A stretch of 64,000 nucleotides of DNA from Cephalopachus bancanus (lineage: Eukaryota; Chordata; Mammalia; Primates; Tarsiidae): NCBI GenBank assembly GCA_027257055.1, contig JAPVLO010000205.1, forward strand, positions 248,001 through 312,000, given 5' to 3'. Shown here one piece after another: positions 1 to 58,385 of this stretch. Position numbers and translations under genes: made by a program. The notes beneath the pieces were generated by a model. It did no database searches and was not told the origin of the DNA. It was given only the letters and a program-made list of their open reading frames with translations. Every line of letters begins with the position of its first letter. The first letter of the stretch is position 1.

Positions 1-290
1 CCGTGCCCCACCCTCCCTATTCATCTGATCTCTCCCTGAGAGACTTTTTTTTGTTTCCCCCATGAAGAAAGTCCTCAAAGGGGAACATTTGGCTGATGTG
101 GGGAGAGGTGAAACAAAAAACGGCAGAAGCACTAAAAGGCATCCAAATGGACAAGTTCAGAAATTGTTTTGAGCATTAGAAAAATAATCTCAGTAGGTTT
201 ATTGCATCAAACAGAGAGGACTTTGAAAGTGACTGAAGTTTAAATGTGTAAGAATAAATACACAATTTTCTATAAATAAATTCCCCCCTC
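1..290 (+). mobile_element. Tc1/mariner transposase remnant, 3' end
   Basis: Broken reading frames give PYSSDLSLRDFFLFP followed after a frame change by MKKVLKGEH, the layout of the C-terminal catalytic block of mariner transposases (HPPYSPDL-P-DFFLF...LKG). The coding sequence decays over about 200 bp into AT-rich sequence. It is cut by the window edge, clearly dead, and belongs to a different mariner family from the copies at 4293, 16133 and 51623. Family name not assigned. Confidence 0.5.
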
Positions 291-1200
291 ATATTTTAAG
301 GAGAAATTTGGAATACTTTGTTCTAGTACTGCGTAAATATTTCAGTCTTGATGTTACTATTGATCAGGTAATTCAGCAAGCATAATATATTTCTTGATAA
401 TGCATTACAAAAGAATTGTTAGATTTGTCCAATACTGACTCTTCAAATATCACTGAAACACCATTGATAAGACAGGCCAGGAGAACACCCGGCCAGAGTT
501 TTCATGGTGCTTCTGAGAGAAAAGACCAGGTTAGAGGGTACTGAGAATTGGGAGTTTGATTTCAGTGTAGGAAGGGGAGGCTACTGGCTTGATTAGGATC
601 GGACAAATATATAACTATCTGAGATGGATAGAAACAGCAAGGTGAGGATTTTGAGGTAAGAGATTCAAAGGATCTGCAGGCACAATGTTAATGCTTCCCA
701 CTGAAGAGTTAGTGGGTCTTTCAGGAAGTTCCTATAATGGACAGTCAAGCTGTTTGCCCGGGTGAAAGTTTCTTAGAATGGGAAAGTTGTGTTCATGAAA
801 ACAACGCAATTGCAAAGTTATGTAACTACAAATGATTCTGTATGTGGGTGGTAGGTAGTTTCAGTTCTCTGTGTACAAGCTGAAAGTACAGGCAGATGAT
901 GTCAGTTCTCAGACTTAGCATAGAAAATTGTGCTAATACTGCAGCCCAGTCTTGATGCAGCTACCGTAGAGATAATAAATTGTTATCTCCTCTCTTTTAT
1001 CAAGGAGAACATAACATTTACACATTTTTTTTGGTTGAGTAAGTTGATTATTTGGAAAAGAGGCAAGCTTTAAAAAGAAAGTTTTCATCTTATAAGTAAT
1101 AAAATAAAACAACAAATGACATATGAAGTTTAGAAATATCTGTTTCCATCTGTTTATGTGGGGTTTTTTTGGTTTGTTTTTCCATTTCTTGTATCCAAAG
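291..1200 (+). other. HERC6 intron, no recognised element
   Basis: AT-rich intronic DNA with no ORF of interest and no repeat I can name. It ends in a T-rich tract and an AG acceptor at 1199-1200. Confidence 0.6.
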
Positions 1201-47208
<46,008 letters not shown>

Positions 47209-47640
47209 TCACCTCCGAGTGTCTCAGCAAGGGCACACTCACCCTTGCATCTTGCTGCTCTTCCTGACATCTAATTAATACAAGCAGATGATGGATTCCT
47301 GTTAGAATTAGCAGTCAGGGGGTTGAGGGGAATGGGGAGATGATGATCAAAGACTACAGAATCTCAGGCAGGAAGAATATGTTTTTTTTTTCTTTTTTGA
47401 GTTCTATTGCACAGTGTGGTGAATATTGTTAATACTAGAGTATTGTACATTTCAGAATAGTTGAGTCAATTTCAAATGTTGTCACCACAGAAAACGCTAA
47501 GTATTTCAGGTGATGAAATTGTTAATAGCTTGATTTAATCAGTTCACACTGGATTCATAAAGGATAACATCACTTTGTACTCCATAGATTTATACAATGA
47601 TCAATTGTCAGTTCCCAATACAACAAAGATGATTCATTGA
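47209..47640 (+). other. HERC6: HERC6 3' UTR, including an L1 3' end
   Basis: After ~125 bp of unique DNA, 47335-47640 reads as a plus-strand old L1 3' UTR ('tattgcacagtgtggtgaatattgtt', 'gtcaccacagaaaacg'). The transcript end is not resolved; AATAAA motifs further on lie at about 48800 and 49384-49412. Confidence 0.6.
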
Positions 47641-47689
47641 AATATGTTTGGATAAATGATAAAATGATGAATCAAGAATTATATTTTTG

Positions 47690-48672
47690 GCTGGGTGCAG
47701 TGGCTCACAACTATAATCCCAGCACTTTGGGAGGCTGAGGTGAGAGAATTGCCTGAGCCCATGAGTTCGAGACCAGCTTGGGCAACTTGCGAGACCTCAT
47801 CTCTACAATAAATCAAAAAATTAGCCAGGCATGGTGGTGCATGCCTGTAGTTCCAGCTACTTGGAAGGCTGAAGCAGAAGGATCACCTGAACCCAGCAGG
47901 TGGAGGCTGTGATGGCCGTGAGCATGCCACTGCCCTCCAGCCTCGGTGACGGAGTGAGACTCCTACTCAAAAATAAAATTAAAAATAGCTTAATGGAGTA
48001 AATAAATGGGAAGATGATGGAGATGTAGATGGGAGAAGGAACAAGATACTTAACAGAGACAGAAATCAAAAGCATAGATAAGAATGCTGGCCAGGTGTGG
48101 TGGCTTATGCCTATAATCCCAGCACTTTGGGAGAGGACTGCCTGAACCCCTGGGTTCAAGACCAGCCTGGGCAACTTGGTGAGTCCTTGTATGTATGATA
48201 AATCAAGAAAAATTAACTGGGTGTAATGGCACTTGCCTGTGGTTCCAGCTACTTGGAAGGCTGAGGCGGAAGGATCACGTGAGCCCAGTAGGTCAAGGCT
48301 GCGGTGGCCGTGAGTGTGCCACTGCACACTCCAGCCTGGGCAATAGAGTGAGACTTCAACTCAAAAATAATAATAATTTGACCAGGGCATGGCTCAGTCT
48401 GTAATCCCAGCACTTTGGGAAGCCGAGGAAAGTGGATTGTGTGAGCCCGCGGGTTCAAAACCCACCTGGGCAACTTGGTGAGACCTGTCTCTACAATAAA
48501 TCAAAAATTAGCTGAACATAGTAGTGTGAGACTATAGCTTCGACTACTTGGAAGGCTGAGGCTGAAGGATCACCAGAGTCCAGCAGGCTGAGGCTGCGGT
48601 GGCCAGGAGCATGCCACTGCACTCCAGTCTGGGCGACAGAGTGAGACTCCAACCCAATAAATAAATAAATAG
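47690..48672 (+). repeat. Three tandem plus-strand Alus
   Basis: Copies at about 47690-47975, 48089-48378 and 48380-48672, all in the same orientation; the second lacks part of its head. Confidence 0.87.
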
Positions 48673-49930
48673 ATAAATAAATAAAATAAGTGATATTTTT
48701 AATGAAAAAAATTTTGTAAAACAACATTTCCTGTATCCCTATTAGAATGTTTTTACTGAATTATTTCCTGAACAACAATAATTATTTTAAAATAACTGAA
48801 TAATAAAATCTGACAGATTTTTTAAAAAATATATTGTTCCACTAGTGGACACTGTCTGCAAATATGAAAGACAGACTGAAATTTGAAACAATAAACAAAG
48901 CAAATAAATTTCAACATGTTTTTTGAGGCATATGGATGTATACTTTATATTCAGGGATGTCACTGAAGTTTTGATTTTAGAAAACTCTTGAATGATTTAT
49001 TTGAAAAATCTGGATGTGAAGAGATTCAGTACTGTATTGAATGATTATTTATACTCAGTACAGTGTTCCAAGAATCATCTGGAATGCAGATATCATTATT
49101 TTTTGTTAAAAGCAGCCCAAGTAGGAGCCCAGTTCAATTGTAGTTGGGGAAATGGAAAGAGGATGAACTATGTCTCATGATCATGGCTCCCAAGTGAACT
49201 TATAGAGAGATGGAACTACAGTGGGAAATGGCTAGTGAATTTTGTGGACTGGTTGTAGCTAATATTAAATTTTAAATTGTGTTATGTGGCTATGATTCCA
49301 AACACTTCCATAGTTTGCTATGTGAGTTTTGATGTGATAAGAATTTTGAATTTGAACTCCCCCCTCATTAAGCACTGAAAAAATAAAATAAAACTAGTCT
49401 ATGGCAATAAACAGTGTGATTTGTGAAATCATACTTTGATCATCTCTTTATTTTAACCATACAAAACCAATGACAAGTTGCTATCTGAATGCCTGTTGTT
49501 ATCCTAAACCATTTAGAAGCCTTGCATTAGTAGTACTTTGGTAATTGAATGACTATGGGACAAGTCCATGCTGGGTGCTGACATAGAGGGATTCTTTCGA
49601 GGACAGACAGAACAGGATAGACAATTTCCCAAGGATGGTAGAATGTGAGGTGGCCATAGAAATACAAGCCCCCAGGGAATCCTGAGTTATTTTGGACCTC
49701 ATTTGGTTTCCACAATAAATGGAATGAAGGACCAGGTTTATTCCACTTAAATTTTAAAGGCAAAGGGAATCTCTAAATATTGGGGGTCTCCAGGCACCTG
49801 ACTTATGGGTTGTGTCCTTCAGGCCTTTCATCACTATTAGTTTTCTAATGCAAACGGCGGATTTGTATTCAACAGCTGAGAAAGAAATAGTGCCAATTCT
49901 TGACACATTCTTTCAGAAAACAGGAAGAGG
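48673..49930 (+). other. HERC6-HERC5 intergenic DNA or distal 3' UTR
   Basis: AT-rich sequence without repeats I can name. Holds AATAAA motifs near 48800, 49384 and 49407, the last of which could serve HERC6. No ORF with family resemblance. Confidence 0.4.
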
Positions 49931-50378
49931 GAACACTTCCTAGTTAGTTCTGTGACACAAGCATTACCCTATTACCAAAACCAGACAGAGGCATTAAGGA
50001 AAAGAAAACTATAACTATCTTTCATGAACACAGACACAGAAATCCTTGACAAAATTGTAACATATCAAACAAGATATGAAAAGGATAACACCTCATGACC
50101 AAGTGAGATTTAGCCCAGAAATGCGTCAAGAATCAATTAAATATTACCATATAATAAAAAAAGAAAAACTATAGTTACCTCAGTATAAGCAGAAAGAAAA
50201 TTTGACAAAATTCAAGTCACAGGCATGGGAAGTACTCTTACTAAACTAGGGCTAGAAGGGAACTTCTTTGATTTGATAAGCCTGTATGTAGCATGGTGAA
50301 AAACTGAATGCTTTCCTACTAAAATTGGGAACAAGGAAAGGATGTCTCTTATCACTTCTATTCAATATTATACTAGAG

Positions 50379-50665
50379 GCCAATTATAGTGGCTCACACC
50401 TCTAATCCTAGCATTTTGGGAGGCTGTGCAGTAGGATTGCCTGAGCCCAGGAGTTTGAGACCAGCCTGGGCAACATAGCAAGACCTCATCTCTACACAAA
50501 ACAAAAATTAGCCAGGTGTGGTGATGTGGCGCTTGTAGTCCTAGCTACTCAGGAGGTCGAGGTGGAAAGATTGCCTGAGCCCAGGAGATCAAGGCCGCAG
50601 TAGCCATGATCGTGCCACTGCACTCCAGCCTGAACAACAGAATGAGACTCTGACTTAAAAAAACA
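50379..50665 (+). repeat. Alu
   Basis: Plus-strand dimer in old L1. Confidence 0.87.
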
Positions 50666-51514
50666 ACACCACCATACTAGAAGTACCAGTTCACACAATA
50701 GGGCAAAGGAAAAAAAAGGCATACAAGTTGGAAAGGAAGGTGTAAAAAGTGTTTTATTTGTAGACTATACTCTCATCTATGTAGATTCTTAAGGGTCTAC
50801 AAAAAACTACCAGAACTACTATAAAAATATAGAAAGGTCTCAGGATTCAAAAATTGATTGTATTTCTATATAATCACAATAACCATAAATTGAAATTTGG
50901 AAAAGCATCATTTGCAATATGAAAAAAAGAAATGCTTAGGGATAAATTTAACAAAATATGTTTGGCTAGACACTGAAAAATGGTAAGATTGCTGAAAAAA
51001 ATTAAAGAAGTTTTAAATTAATGGAGAGATTATGTTCATGAACAGAACAAGCATGTCAGTTCTTCCCAAATTGATCTAATTTAATTCAATCTCAGTAAAA
51101 GTCCTGTAGTGTATTTTGTAGAAATTGACAAACTGCAGTGGGTCTTAACATGTGACATTTAAAAAATGAGTTGACAAATTGATCTTAAAATATACATGAA
51201 AATGCAAAGGACTAAGGATAGCCAAAACAACACTGAAAAAGGACAATATTGAAGCATCTGTATGAACTGATTTTGAGACTTACTTTTAATCTACAGTAAA
51301 TAAGACAGTGTGGTATTGCAGAATAAGTAAACATATATCAATGGAATACAATAAGAATCCAGAAATAAATCCAATCAAATATCTATAAAACAATAGGCTT
51401 ACAGCCCAACACCCACATTAGTCAATAATATGGCACTGGTTTTTGAGAAAAGAAAGGATTCAGGAGGTGCAACTCAAATCTGTCTCCCCAATTTGGGACC
51501 CAGGCAAGTTTATT

Positions 51515-52372
51515 TATTTATTTAGAGAAAGTCTCACTATATTGACAAGGCTGATCTTGATCTCCTGGCCTCAAGTAGGATCCTTCCTCCTTGGTCTCCC
51601 AAAGTACTGGTGAGATAGAATACAAGGTCTGACAAGTTCAGGAATTCATCCTAGAAAAAGTGCTGCATACCTTATTGGTGAATATCACTACAGTCATCTT
51701 CAAGGTACTCCCCTTGGGAAGCTATGCACTGATGTCAGTGTCTAGTCCACTCATCAGAGCACTTTTGGAACTCTTTCTGGAATGGCCATCAGAGCTGTCA
51801 TTGTACTATGCTTAATGTCCTGAATGTCATAAAAATATCTTCCCTTCAACATTTCCTTTATCTTCAGATAAAGAAAAAAGTCATTGGGGGCCAGATCAGG
51901 TGAGTAAGGAGGGTGTTACAATACAGTTATTTGTTTACTGTCCAAAAAAGCCCTCACAGACAGTGCTGTGTGAGTTGGTGCACTGTTGTGATGCAAGAAC
52001 TCCTTTGGGACCATTTTGCATACACCTTTCTCATGCCAAGATTTTCAGTTAAGATTTTTCTGTTTCTCTATCAATGTTTATTTAGTCTGCTATGCTTCTT
52101 ATAGTCAATTGGTGATTTTGATGCACAATTTGATGAATTTTTGCAATGTTTTTGTCAGTTCTGCTCATCACCGGCCATCCCGACCTCTCTTCATCAATGA
52201 TGCTTTTTCTCCCCTCAGAAAAACATTTAAGCCATTTGTATACTGCCGTTTTCTTTATAGCATTATCCTCGTAAACTTGGACTAATATGTCCCTGATTTC
52301 ACTTCCACTCTCCTGCCTCAGGAGACCCTCACAAACCCGCCATGAATCACCACACCCAACCTGTGGTGAATT
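51515..52372 (-). repeat. Alu interrupted by the mariner at 51623
   Basis: Minus-strand Alu pieces at 51515-51610 and about 52318-52372 bracket the mariner, which suggests that the mariner inserted into or beside this Alu. Confidence 0.5.
51623..52315 (-). mobile_element. Mariner element, minus strand, internally deleted
   Basis: Left end after TA (51621-51622) matches the ends of the 4293 and 16133 copies. The transposase is antisense: C-terminal SPDLAP block first, then a jump to the N-terminal DEERSG block. The central deletion joins the 'VPKE' and 'HH..APTHTALSVR' regions at the same place as the 4293 copy. Truncated in the N-terminal part at about 52315. Confidence 0.85.
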
Positions 52373-52689
52373 TTACGGGGTCAGAGGGCAAGGGAAGTAT
52401 TAGAAACTTTGGCAGGGTCTGATTGGAGGGGTTCAGATTTGACCATTTCCCATAAGGTTTGTTGAAGCACACTTCAACCTAGGATATTCCTTGCCAAAGG
52501 TCACGTCCTTTCTGAAAGGGTTTGGAAAGATTTCCAGCATTCAGGTTCTGGTCCTGTCCTGGTCTTCTTGGTTCCATGGGTAGAAAATGCTGGTTCTGGG
52601 TGTTATTAGAGGTCAAAGCTTTTCTATTGTACATGCTTAGACTATATTGTCACCCAGTGCAGCGCCTATGTGACATAGCTGAGTTTCTA
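52373..52689 (+). other. Intergenic, unassigned
   Basis: 'agggaagtattagaaactttggcagggtc' and neighbours look like an old repeat; not named. Confidence 0.35.
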
Positions 52690-52950
52690 CCCTAACCAGG
52701 CTGGAGTGCAGTAGCATGATCATAGCTTCTACAGCCTCAATCTGCTGGGTTCAGGTGATCCTTCAGCCTCAGCCTCCTGAGTAGCTGGGACTACAGATGT
52801 GCATCAACAGGCCAACTAAATTTTTGATTTATTGTAGAGATGTGGTCTCACTATGTTGCCCAGGCTGGTCTTGAGCACACGGACTCAGGCAATCCTTTTG
52901 CCTCAGCTTCCCAATGTGTTGAGAGTACAGGTGTGTGAGGTAGAGCGCCC
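52690..52950 (-). repeat. Alu
   Basis: Minus strand dimer, head truncated. Confidence 0.82.
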
Positions 52951-53590
52951 TGCTTATCTTTAAGAAACAGAAAGGCTTGCAGACAGAAGGTCCCCTCTTA
53001 ACAATCTGGCCAGCTAAACCTATGAGATCCAAGATGGCAGCTAATCTGACCTCTGAAGAAACTTTAACCTTGTTATAATATGCTTTCTATACTAAATGAC
53101 ATACCCCTCACAGTTAAGACCAAAAAAACAGAAGGAGGCATGATCCGAATTCTGGGAACTCTCTGTCTGTCCCTGAAAAGACATGAATACTTCTCCCTTA
53201 CTTTTAATGTCCAACCTCTTCATTAAAGAAACCTTATATTTTAGCCACCTCACCTATCACCCAGTGAGAAGGTGATTTGCGAACCATGTTCTCACTTCTC
53301 CATTTTGCGGCCATAGAATCAGAGCCTGCTCTCTTTGACCCCCACTTTTGGTTGTGTAATGTTGGTTTCAAACCAGACAGGAAAAAAAAATCCATTTGGG
53401 GGCAAGGATGACTTTGTTGGTAACAATATGACTCACAGTTTTGGCTCTGTTACAACTTTTTTGTTTGTTTTCATACACAACATTGACTTAAAAAAAAAGA
53501 ATTTTTTTTTTACAAGGTAATTTGACATTTTGTTATCAATGGAATAGGCCCAGTTTGGCCTAGTTCTGGGGTTACATTATATGAGTTTTG
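52951..53590. other. Possible old LTR or unique intergenic DNA
   Basis: 52951-53340 has LTR-like composition ('aagatggcagctaatctgacc', 'gagcctgctctctttgaccccc') but no ends I can define. Confidence 0.3.
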
Positions 53591-53922
53591 AAAAAGATGT
53601 CAAGGCAATTCAGTGGGGCAGGCAAACAGAAACAACTGGAAATCCATAAGGAAAGAAATGAACCTCTAATCTTACCTCACACAGTAAATGATAATTCACT
53701 TGGAATATAACAAAGACCTAAAATCATACAACTCCTAGAAAATAACAAATGAAAAAAAATTATTATAGTCTTGTGTTTAGGAAAGAGGTATGAACCATGT
53801 GAAAGAGAAAATCGGGAAACTACATCAAAATGTAAAACTTCAGCTCTTCAAAAGATGCCTTTAATAACATGAAAAAGCTGTAAAGCTGATGTGGATTTTT
53901 CAGGTCAGCCTGGGCTTCCAGA

Positions 53923-54152
53923 GTGTCAGTTCAATGGGTTGGCCAGCCAAGCCCCAGAGAGGGTTGTTGAGGGGCTGGTAAGCCTAGCCCCAGAAGTGTC
54001 AGCTCTAATGGGCTGCAAAGCCAAGCCCTGAGAGTGTTGCGATTTGGTGGGTTGGCAAGCCTAGCCCCTGGAGTGTTGGCTCTAATGGGCTGGCAAGCCA
54101 AGCTCTGAGAGTGTTGCTGGTTTGGTGGGCTGGCAAAGCCTAGCCCCCTGAG
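53923..54152. repeat. Three ~77-bp tandem units in the LTR
   Basis: Units at 53923-53995, 53996-54072 and 54073-54152, each with 'gggctgg..agcc' and 'aagcctagcccc'. Decays into single copy at 54153. Confidence 0.85.
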
Positions 54153-54324
54153 GTGTCTCAGCTTTGAAGTTTCGACTTGCTCTGGCAGCTCTCCTGGTTC
54201 AGCCGGCACTGTCGGCTGGCAAGCCAGCCTCTGGGGCACACAGCTTTTCAGCTCCGACAATCTTCTGCAGCTCTTCAGGTTCTTGTCTCATGCCCAGGAA
54301 GAATGGGGGACACAGACAGCCGGA

Positions 54325-54398
54325 AGTGAGAAAGAAGGATTTATTGAGAAGACACAGAATCACCCTCAGTGGGAAGATACCTGAAGAGGTTGCACATC
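54325..54398 (-). promoter_or_regulatory. R region of the solo LTR
   Basis: 74 bp from predicted cap site (27 nt after the TATA motif) to the position after CTCACT where the retroposon copies gain their A tail. Contains AATAAA at 54340-54345. Confidence 0.65.
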
Positions 54399-56296
54399 TC
54401 TGGCTGAAAACCTGGTGTTTATATAGCCCTAAGTCCAAGCTGATTGGCTAGCACTAGCTGTGAGCTGTAGCTATTCTGATTGGTCAGTATTAAGGACCAA
54501 TCAGCATGAGGTAAGGGCCTAATGGTGAGCTGATTGGTTGCTTTTCGATCCCAGCAGTGAATACCTAAGCTCTAGCTTGAGAGGCTTGTAGGGAGCCTGT
54601 TTACCAATGCTGAGCCTGAGAGGCCTTCCAGGAGTTCACTACATTGTTACAAGAGGAGCCGCCTGTCTATCTGCCTAGCCTTTCTCTAGCTATCTCCTGT
54701 CTCTAAAACAAAAACCACATTATTATAACATTAGATGCAGAAAAATGTTTAGATAAAACCCAGCACCCCTTCTTGATAAAAACCCTCAAACATCTAGGCA
54801 TAGATGGAGCATACCTCAAAATAATAAGAGCCATCTATGAGAAACTCCCTGCCAACATACTGCTAAGCAGACAGAAATTGGAACCATTTCCCCTGAAAGC
54901 CAGAACAAGACAAGGATGCCCGCTCTCACCTCTCCTTTTCAACACAGTTTTGGAAGTACTAGCTAGAGTAATCAGATAAGAGAAGGAGATCAGGGTTATC
55001 CAAATAGGAAAAGAGAAAATCAAGTTATCCCTCTTTGCAGACGACGTGGTTCTATACCTCGAAAACCCAAGAGAATCTGTCAAAAACCTTCTTGCACGGA
55101 TAAAGGACTTTGGCAAAGTCTCAGGGTATAAAATAAATGTGCAAAAGACATTTGCATTTCTATACACCAACAATAAACAAACAGAAACCCAAATAAAAAG
55201 CACAATCCCATTCACAATAGCCACAAAAAAAAAAAAAAAAAAAGAAAGAAAGAAATACCTTGGGATCTTCCTAACCAGAAACATGAAAGACCTTTACAAC
55301 AAAAAGTATAAAACAGTGCTCAAAGAAATCAAAGATGACACAAACAAATGGAAAAATATTCAATGCTCATGGATTGGAAGAATCAACATTGTTAAGATGT
55401 CCATCCTACCCAAGGCAATCTACAGATTTAATGTAATACCCATTAAATTACCAACAGCATTCTTCTCAGACCTGGAAACGACAACACAAGAATTCACATG
55501 GAAGCATAAATGACCACAAAAAAGCAGGAGGCATCACACTCCCAGACTTCAAACTTTATTATAAAGCTACAATAATCAAAACAACCTGGTATTTGTACAA
55601 GAACAGGTATATAGACCAATGGAATAGGATAGAGATTCCAGAAACAAAACCTCAATTTCTCAACCAACTCATCTTCGACACAGTCTCCACCATCAACCAC
55701 TGGGAAGAGGAGAACCTATTCAGAAAATAGTGCTGGGAAAACTGGCTGACCACATACAGAAGATTAAAACAAGACTCCTACCTATCATCATACACAAAAA
55801 TCAACTCTAAATGGATCAAAGAGCTAAACGTAAAACCTCAAACTATAGGAACCTTACAAAATGCAGGAGACACCCTTATGGAAATTGGAACTGGCAGCCA
55901 ATTCCTGATCAAAACCCCAAGTGCCCATGCCATAAGAGATAAGATGGACAAGTGGGACCTTAAGCTTCTGCAAAGCCAAAGATCCCAAAAGAGAGTGGGC
56001 AGTCGGCCCACAGACTGGGAAAAAATATTTGCCAATTGCATATCTGACAAAGGCCTAATATCTAGGTTCTACAAGGAACTCAAACGTGCCCAAAAGAAAA
56101 AAACAAACAGCCCCATTTCAAAGTGGGAAAAAGGTATGAAGAGCCACTTCTCAAAAGGAGACATACAAGCAGCCAACAGATACCTGAAAAAAATGCTCAG
56201 CCTCACTAGTCATCAAAGAAATGCAAATTAAGATCACACTGAGATATCACCTAACTCCAGTCAGGATGGTCATCATCAATAACTCAAAAAACAACA

Positions 56297-56606
56297 GAAG
56301 CCGGCTCCATGCCTCAGCCTGTAATCCCAGTGCTTTGGGAGGCTGAGGTGAGTGGATTGCCTGAGCCCGTGGGTTCGAGACCCATCTGGACAACTTGGCG
56401 AGACCTCGTCTCTACAATAAATCAAAAAAATTAGCCAGGCGTGGTAGCGTGCGTCTGTAGTTCCAGCTACTTGGAAGGCTGAGAAGGAAGGGTCGCCGGA
56501 GGCCAGCAGGTCGAGGCTGCGGTGGCCGGGAGCGGCCACTGCACTCCAGTCTGGGTGACAGAGTGAGACTCCAACTCAAACAAAACAAAATAAAACAAAA
56601 CAAAAA
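56297..56606 (+). repeat. Alu (young type II-like)
   Basis: Plus strand; inserted in the L1 with the duplication CAAAAAACAACAG(A) at 56286 and 56600. Confidence 0.9.
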
Positions 56607-57004
56607 ACAACAGATACTGGAGTGGATGCGGGAAAAGGGAATACTTCTACACTGTTGGTGGGAGTGTAAACTAGTACAGCCTCTGGAAAACATTGTGGTG
56701 ATTCCTAAGAGATTTAAAAATCAACCTTCCATACAACCCCACAATCCCCCTACTGGGAATATACCTGGAGGAACTCAAATCACTCTATGAAAAAGACACC
56801 TGCACACGCATGTTTATTGCAGCATTGTTCACAATAGCAAACACATGGATCCAACTGTGCTGCCCATCAAAAGAGGACTGGATTTAAAAAAATGTGGTAC
56901 ATATACACGATGGATCATTATGCAGCCACAAAGGACAAAATTATGAACTTCACAGCAACTTGGATGGACTTAGAGTCTATAATACCGAGTGATCTATATT
57001 TTAT

Positions 57005-57309
57005 TTTTATTTATTTATTTATTTATTTTTAGTTGGAGTCTCACTCTGTCGCTCAGGCTGGAGTGCAGTGGCACGCTCATGGCCCCCCAGCGTCGATTTG
57101 CTGGGCTCTGGGGATCCTTCCACTTTAGCCTTCCAAGTAGCCAGAATTACAGACGTGCGCTACCACACCTGGCTAAGTTTTTAATTTATTGTAGAGATGA
57201 GATCTTGCCAAGTTGCCCAAGCTGTTCTCGAACCCATGGACTCAGGCAATCCCCTCACCTCGGCTCCCAAAGTGCTGGGATTACAGGCTTAAGCCACTGC
57301 ACCCGGCCT
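57005..57309 (-). repeat. Alu
   Basis: Minus strand; inserted in the L1 3' end near GAGTGATCT, which recurs at 56984 and 57312. Confidence 0.88.
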
Positions 57310-57879
57310 CCTGAGTGATCTGTCACAGAAATAAAGAACTGAGTATCATATGTTCTCACTCATAAGCACACCTTGAACAAGTATTGTAATACTATATACT
57401 ATAAGAAAAGGATTGGCAGTATTGGGAAACTTCCAGGGATTGGGGGGCGGGATTGGCAGTAGTGGGAAACTGCTGGGGGGGGACACTTCATCAACAAGGG
57501 TACCTACATAATGAACATATGTATGCCTAACCCTGAATTGTACCCCACATCTTTAACATAAAGAAATTAAAATAAAATGAAAAAGCAAACAACAGATTGG
57601 CAGAAAACATTTCAAAATATATAACTAATGAAGAACATGACATGAAACATAAAAACTCAAATATAATACAAAAAAGAACTCCCGATAATATCAAGCCATC
57701 TAATGAATAAATGGGTAGAAGAGTTGACTAGACACTTCACCAAGGGAGAGACAGAGATAGGAAATAAGCACATGAAATGATGCTCAACATCATTAGTCAT
57801 TAGAGAAATGCAAATTAAACCATAATGAAATGCCATTACAATCGCCCAAATTAAAAAGACTGATAATACCAACTACACA

Positions 57880-57882
57880 CCA

Positions 57883-57922
<40 letters not shown>
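57880..57922 (+). repeat. (CA)n microsatellite
   Basis: About 20 CA units followed by a short CG-containing run. Confidence 0.97.
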
Positions 57923-57924
<2 letters not shown>

Positions 57925-58385
57925 GCGTGCGCTGTGGGGAGATGCCAAAAAAACGTACAGACGTGTTAAGAGATGTTAAGAGATGTTTGCTGTAATCAGA
58001 AGTGTCTGAACACTGATGGTAACTACTGTGAGCACCTCTTGTAATTGCAGAAGTCAAACATGACTCATATTCATCTCATTGAGTATTACAATTTTAATAG
58101 TTTTTTCTTTTCTTAAAATATGTATACTTTTTTGACACTATATATGTGTGTGACACACACACACATATGCTGGAACTCTCTCCAATTACTAGAGGAAATG
58201 AAAAATGGTAGAGCACTTTGGAAAAGTATGGTAGTTTCTTATAAAGACATTCATATGCTTAGCACATGATACAGCAATTCCACTCCTAGATCCAAAATAA
58301 ATAACAACATTTGTCTACTCAAAGACTAGTGCACAAATGTTCATACAAGTTCTATTCATTGTAGCCCCAAACTGGAAAGGACTTT

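Larger units (their letters stand above)
53895..54652 (-). mobile_element. Solo LTR with tandem-repeat end (ERV1-like), minus strand
   Basis: On the minus strand: start near TGTAACAATGTAG (54652-54640), CCAAT motifs in ACCAATCAGC (about 54500), TATATAAA (54418-54425), predicted cap site about 54398, AATAAA (54340-54345), poly(A) site about 54325, then a U5-side array of ~77-bp units. These are standard LTR parts in the right order and spacing. No flanking viral genes. The R region matches the short retroposons at 10601, 43354 and 62721. Confidence 0.8.
54705..57588 (+). mobile_element. 5'-truncated L1 with two inserted Alus
   Basis: Starts inside the reverse transcriptase ([20 protein letters not shown]) and runs to the 3' UTR. 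Has [20 protein letters not shown] and FADD near 55034. Frames are broken by stops, shifts and an A-tract expansion (55206-55250). Interrupted by Alus at 56297-56606 (+) and 57005-57309 (-). Distinct from, but similar to, the L1 at 27546. Confidence 0.92.

Noticed and set aside
53923..54152. Regular direct repeats as a CRISPR-like array
   Set aside because: The units are contiguous without unique spacers and belong to an LTR in mammalian DNA.
53931..54260. Minus-strand 109-codon ORF
   Set aside because: It reads through the 77-bp tandem units of the solo LTR; no known protein pattern.
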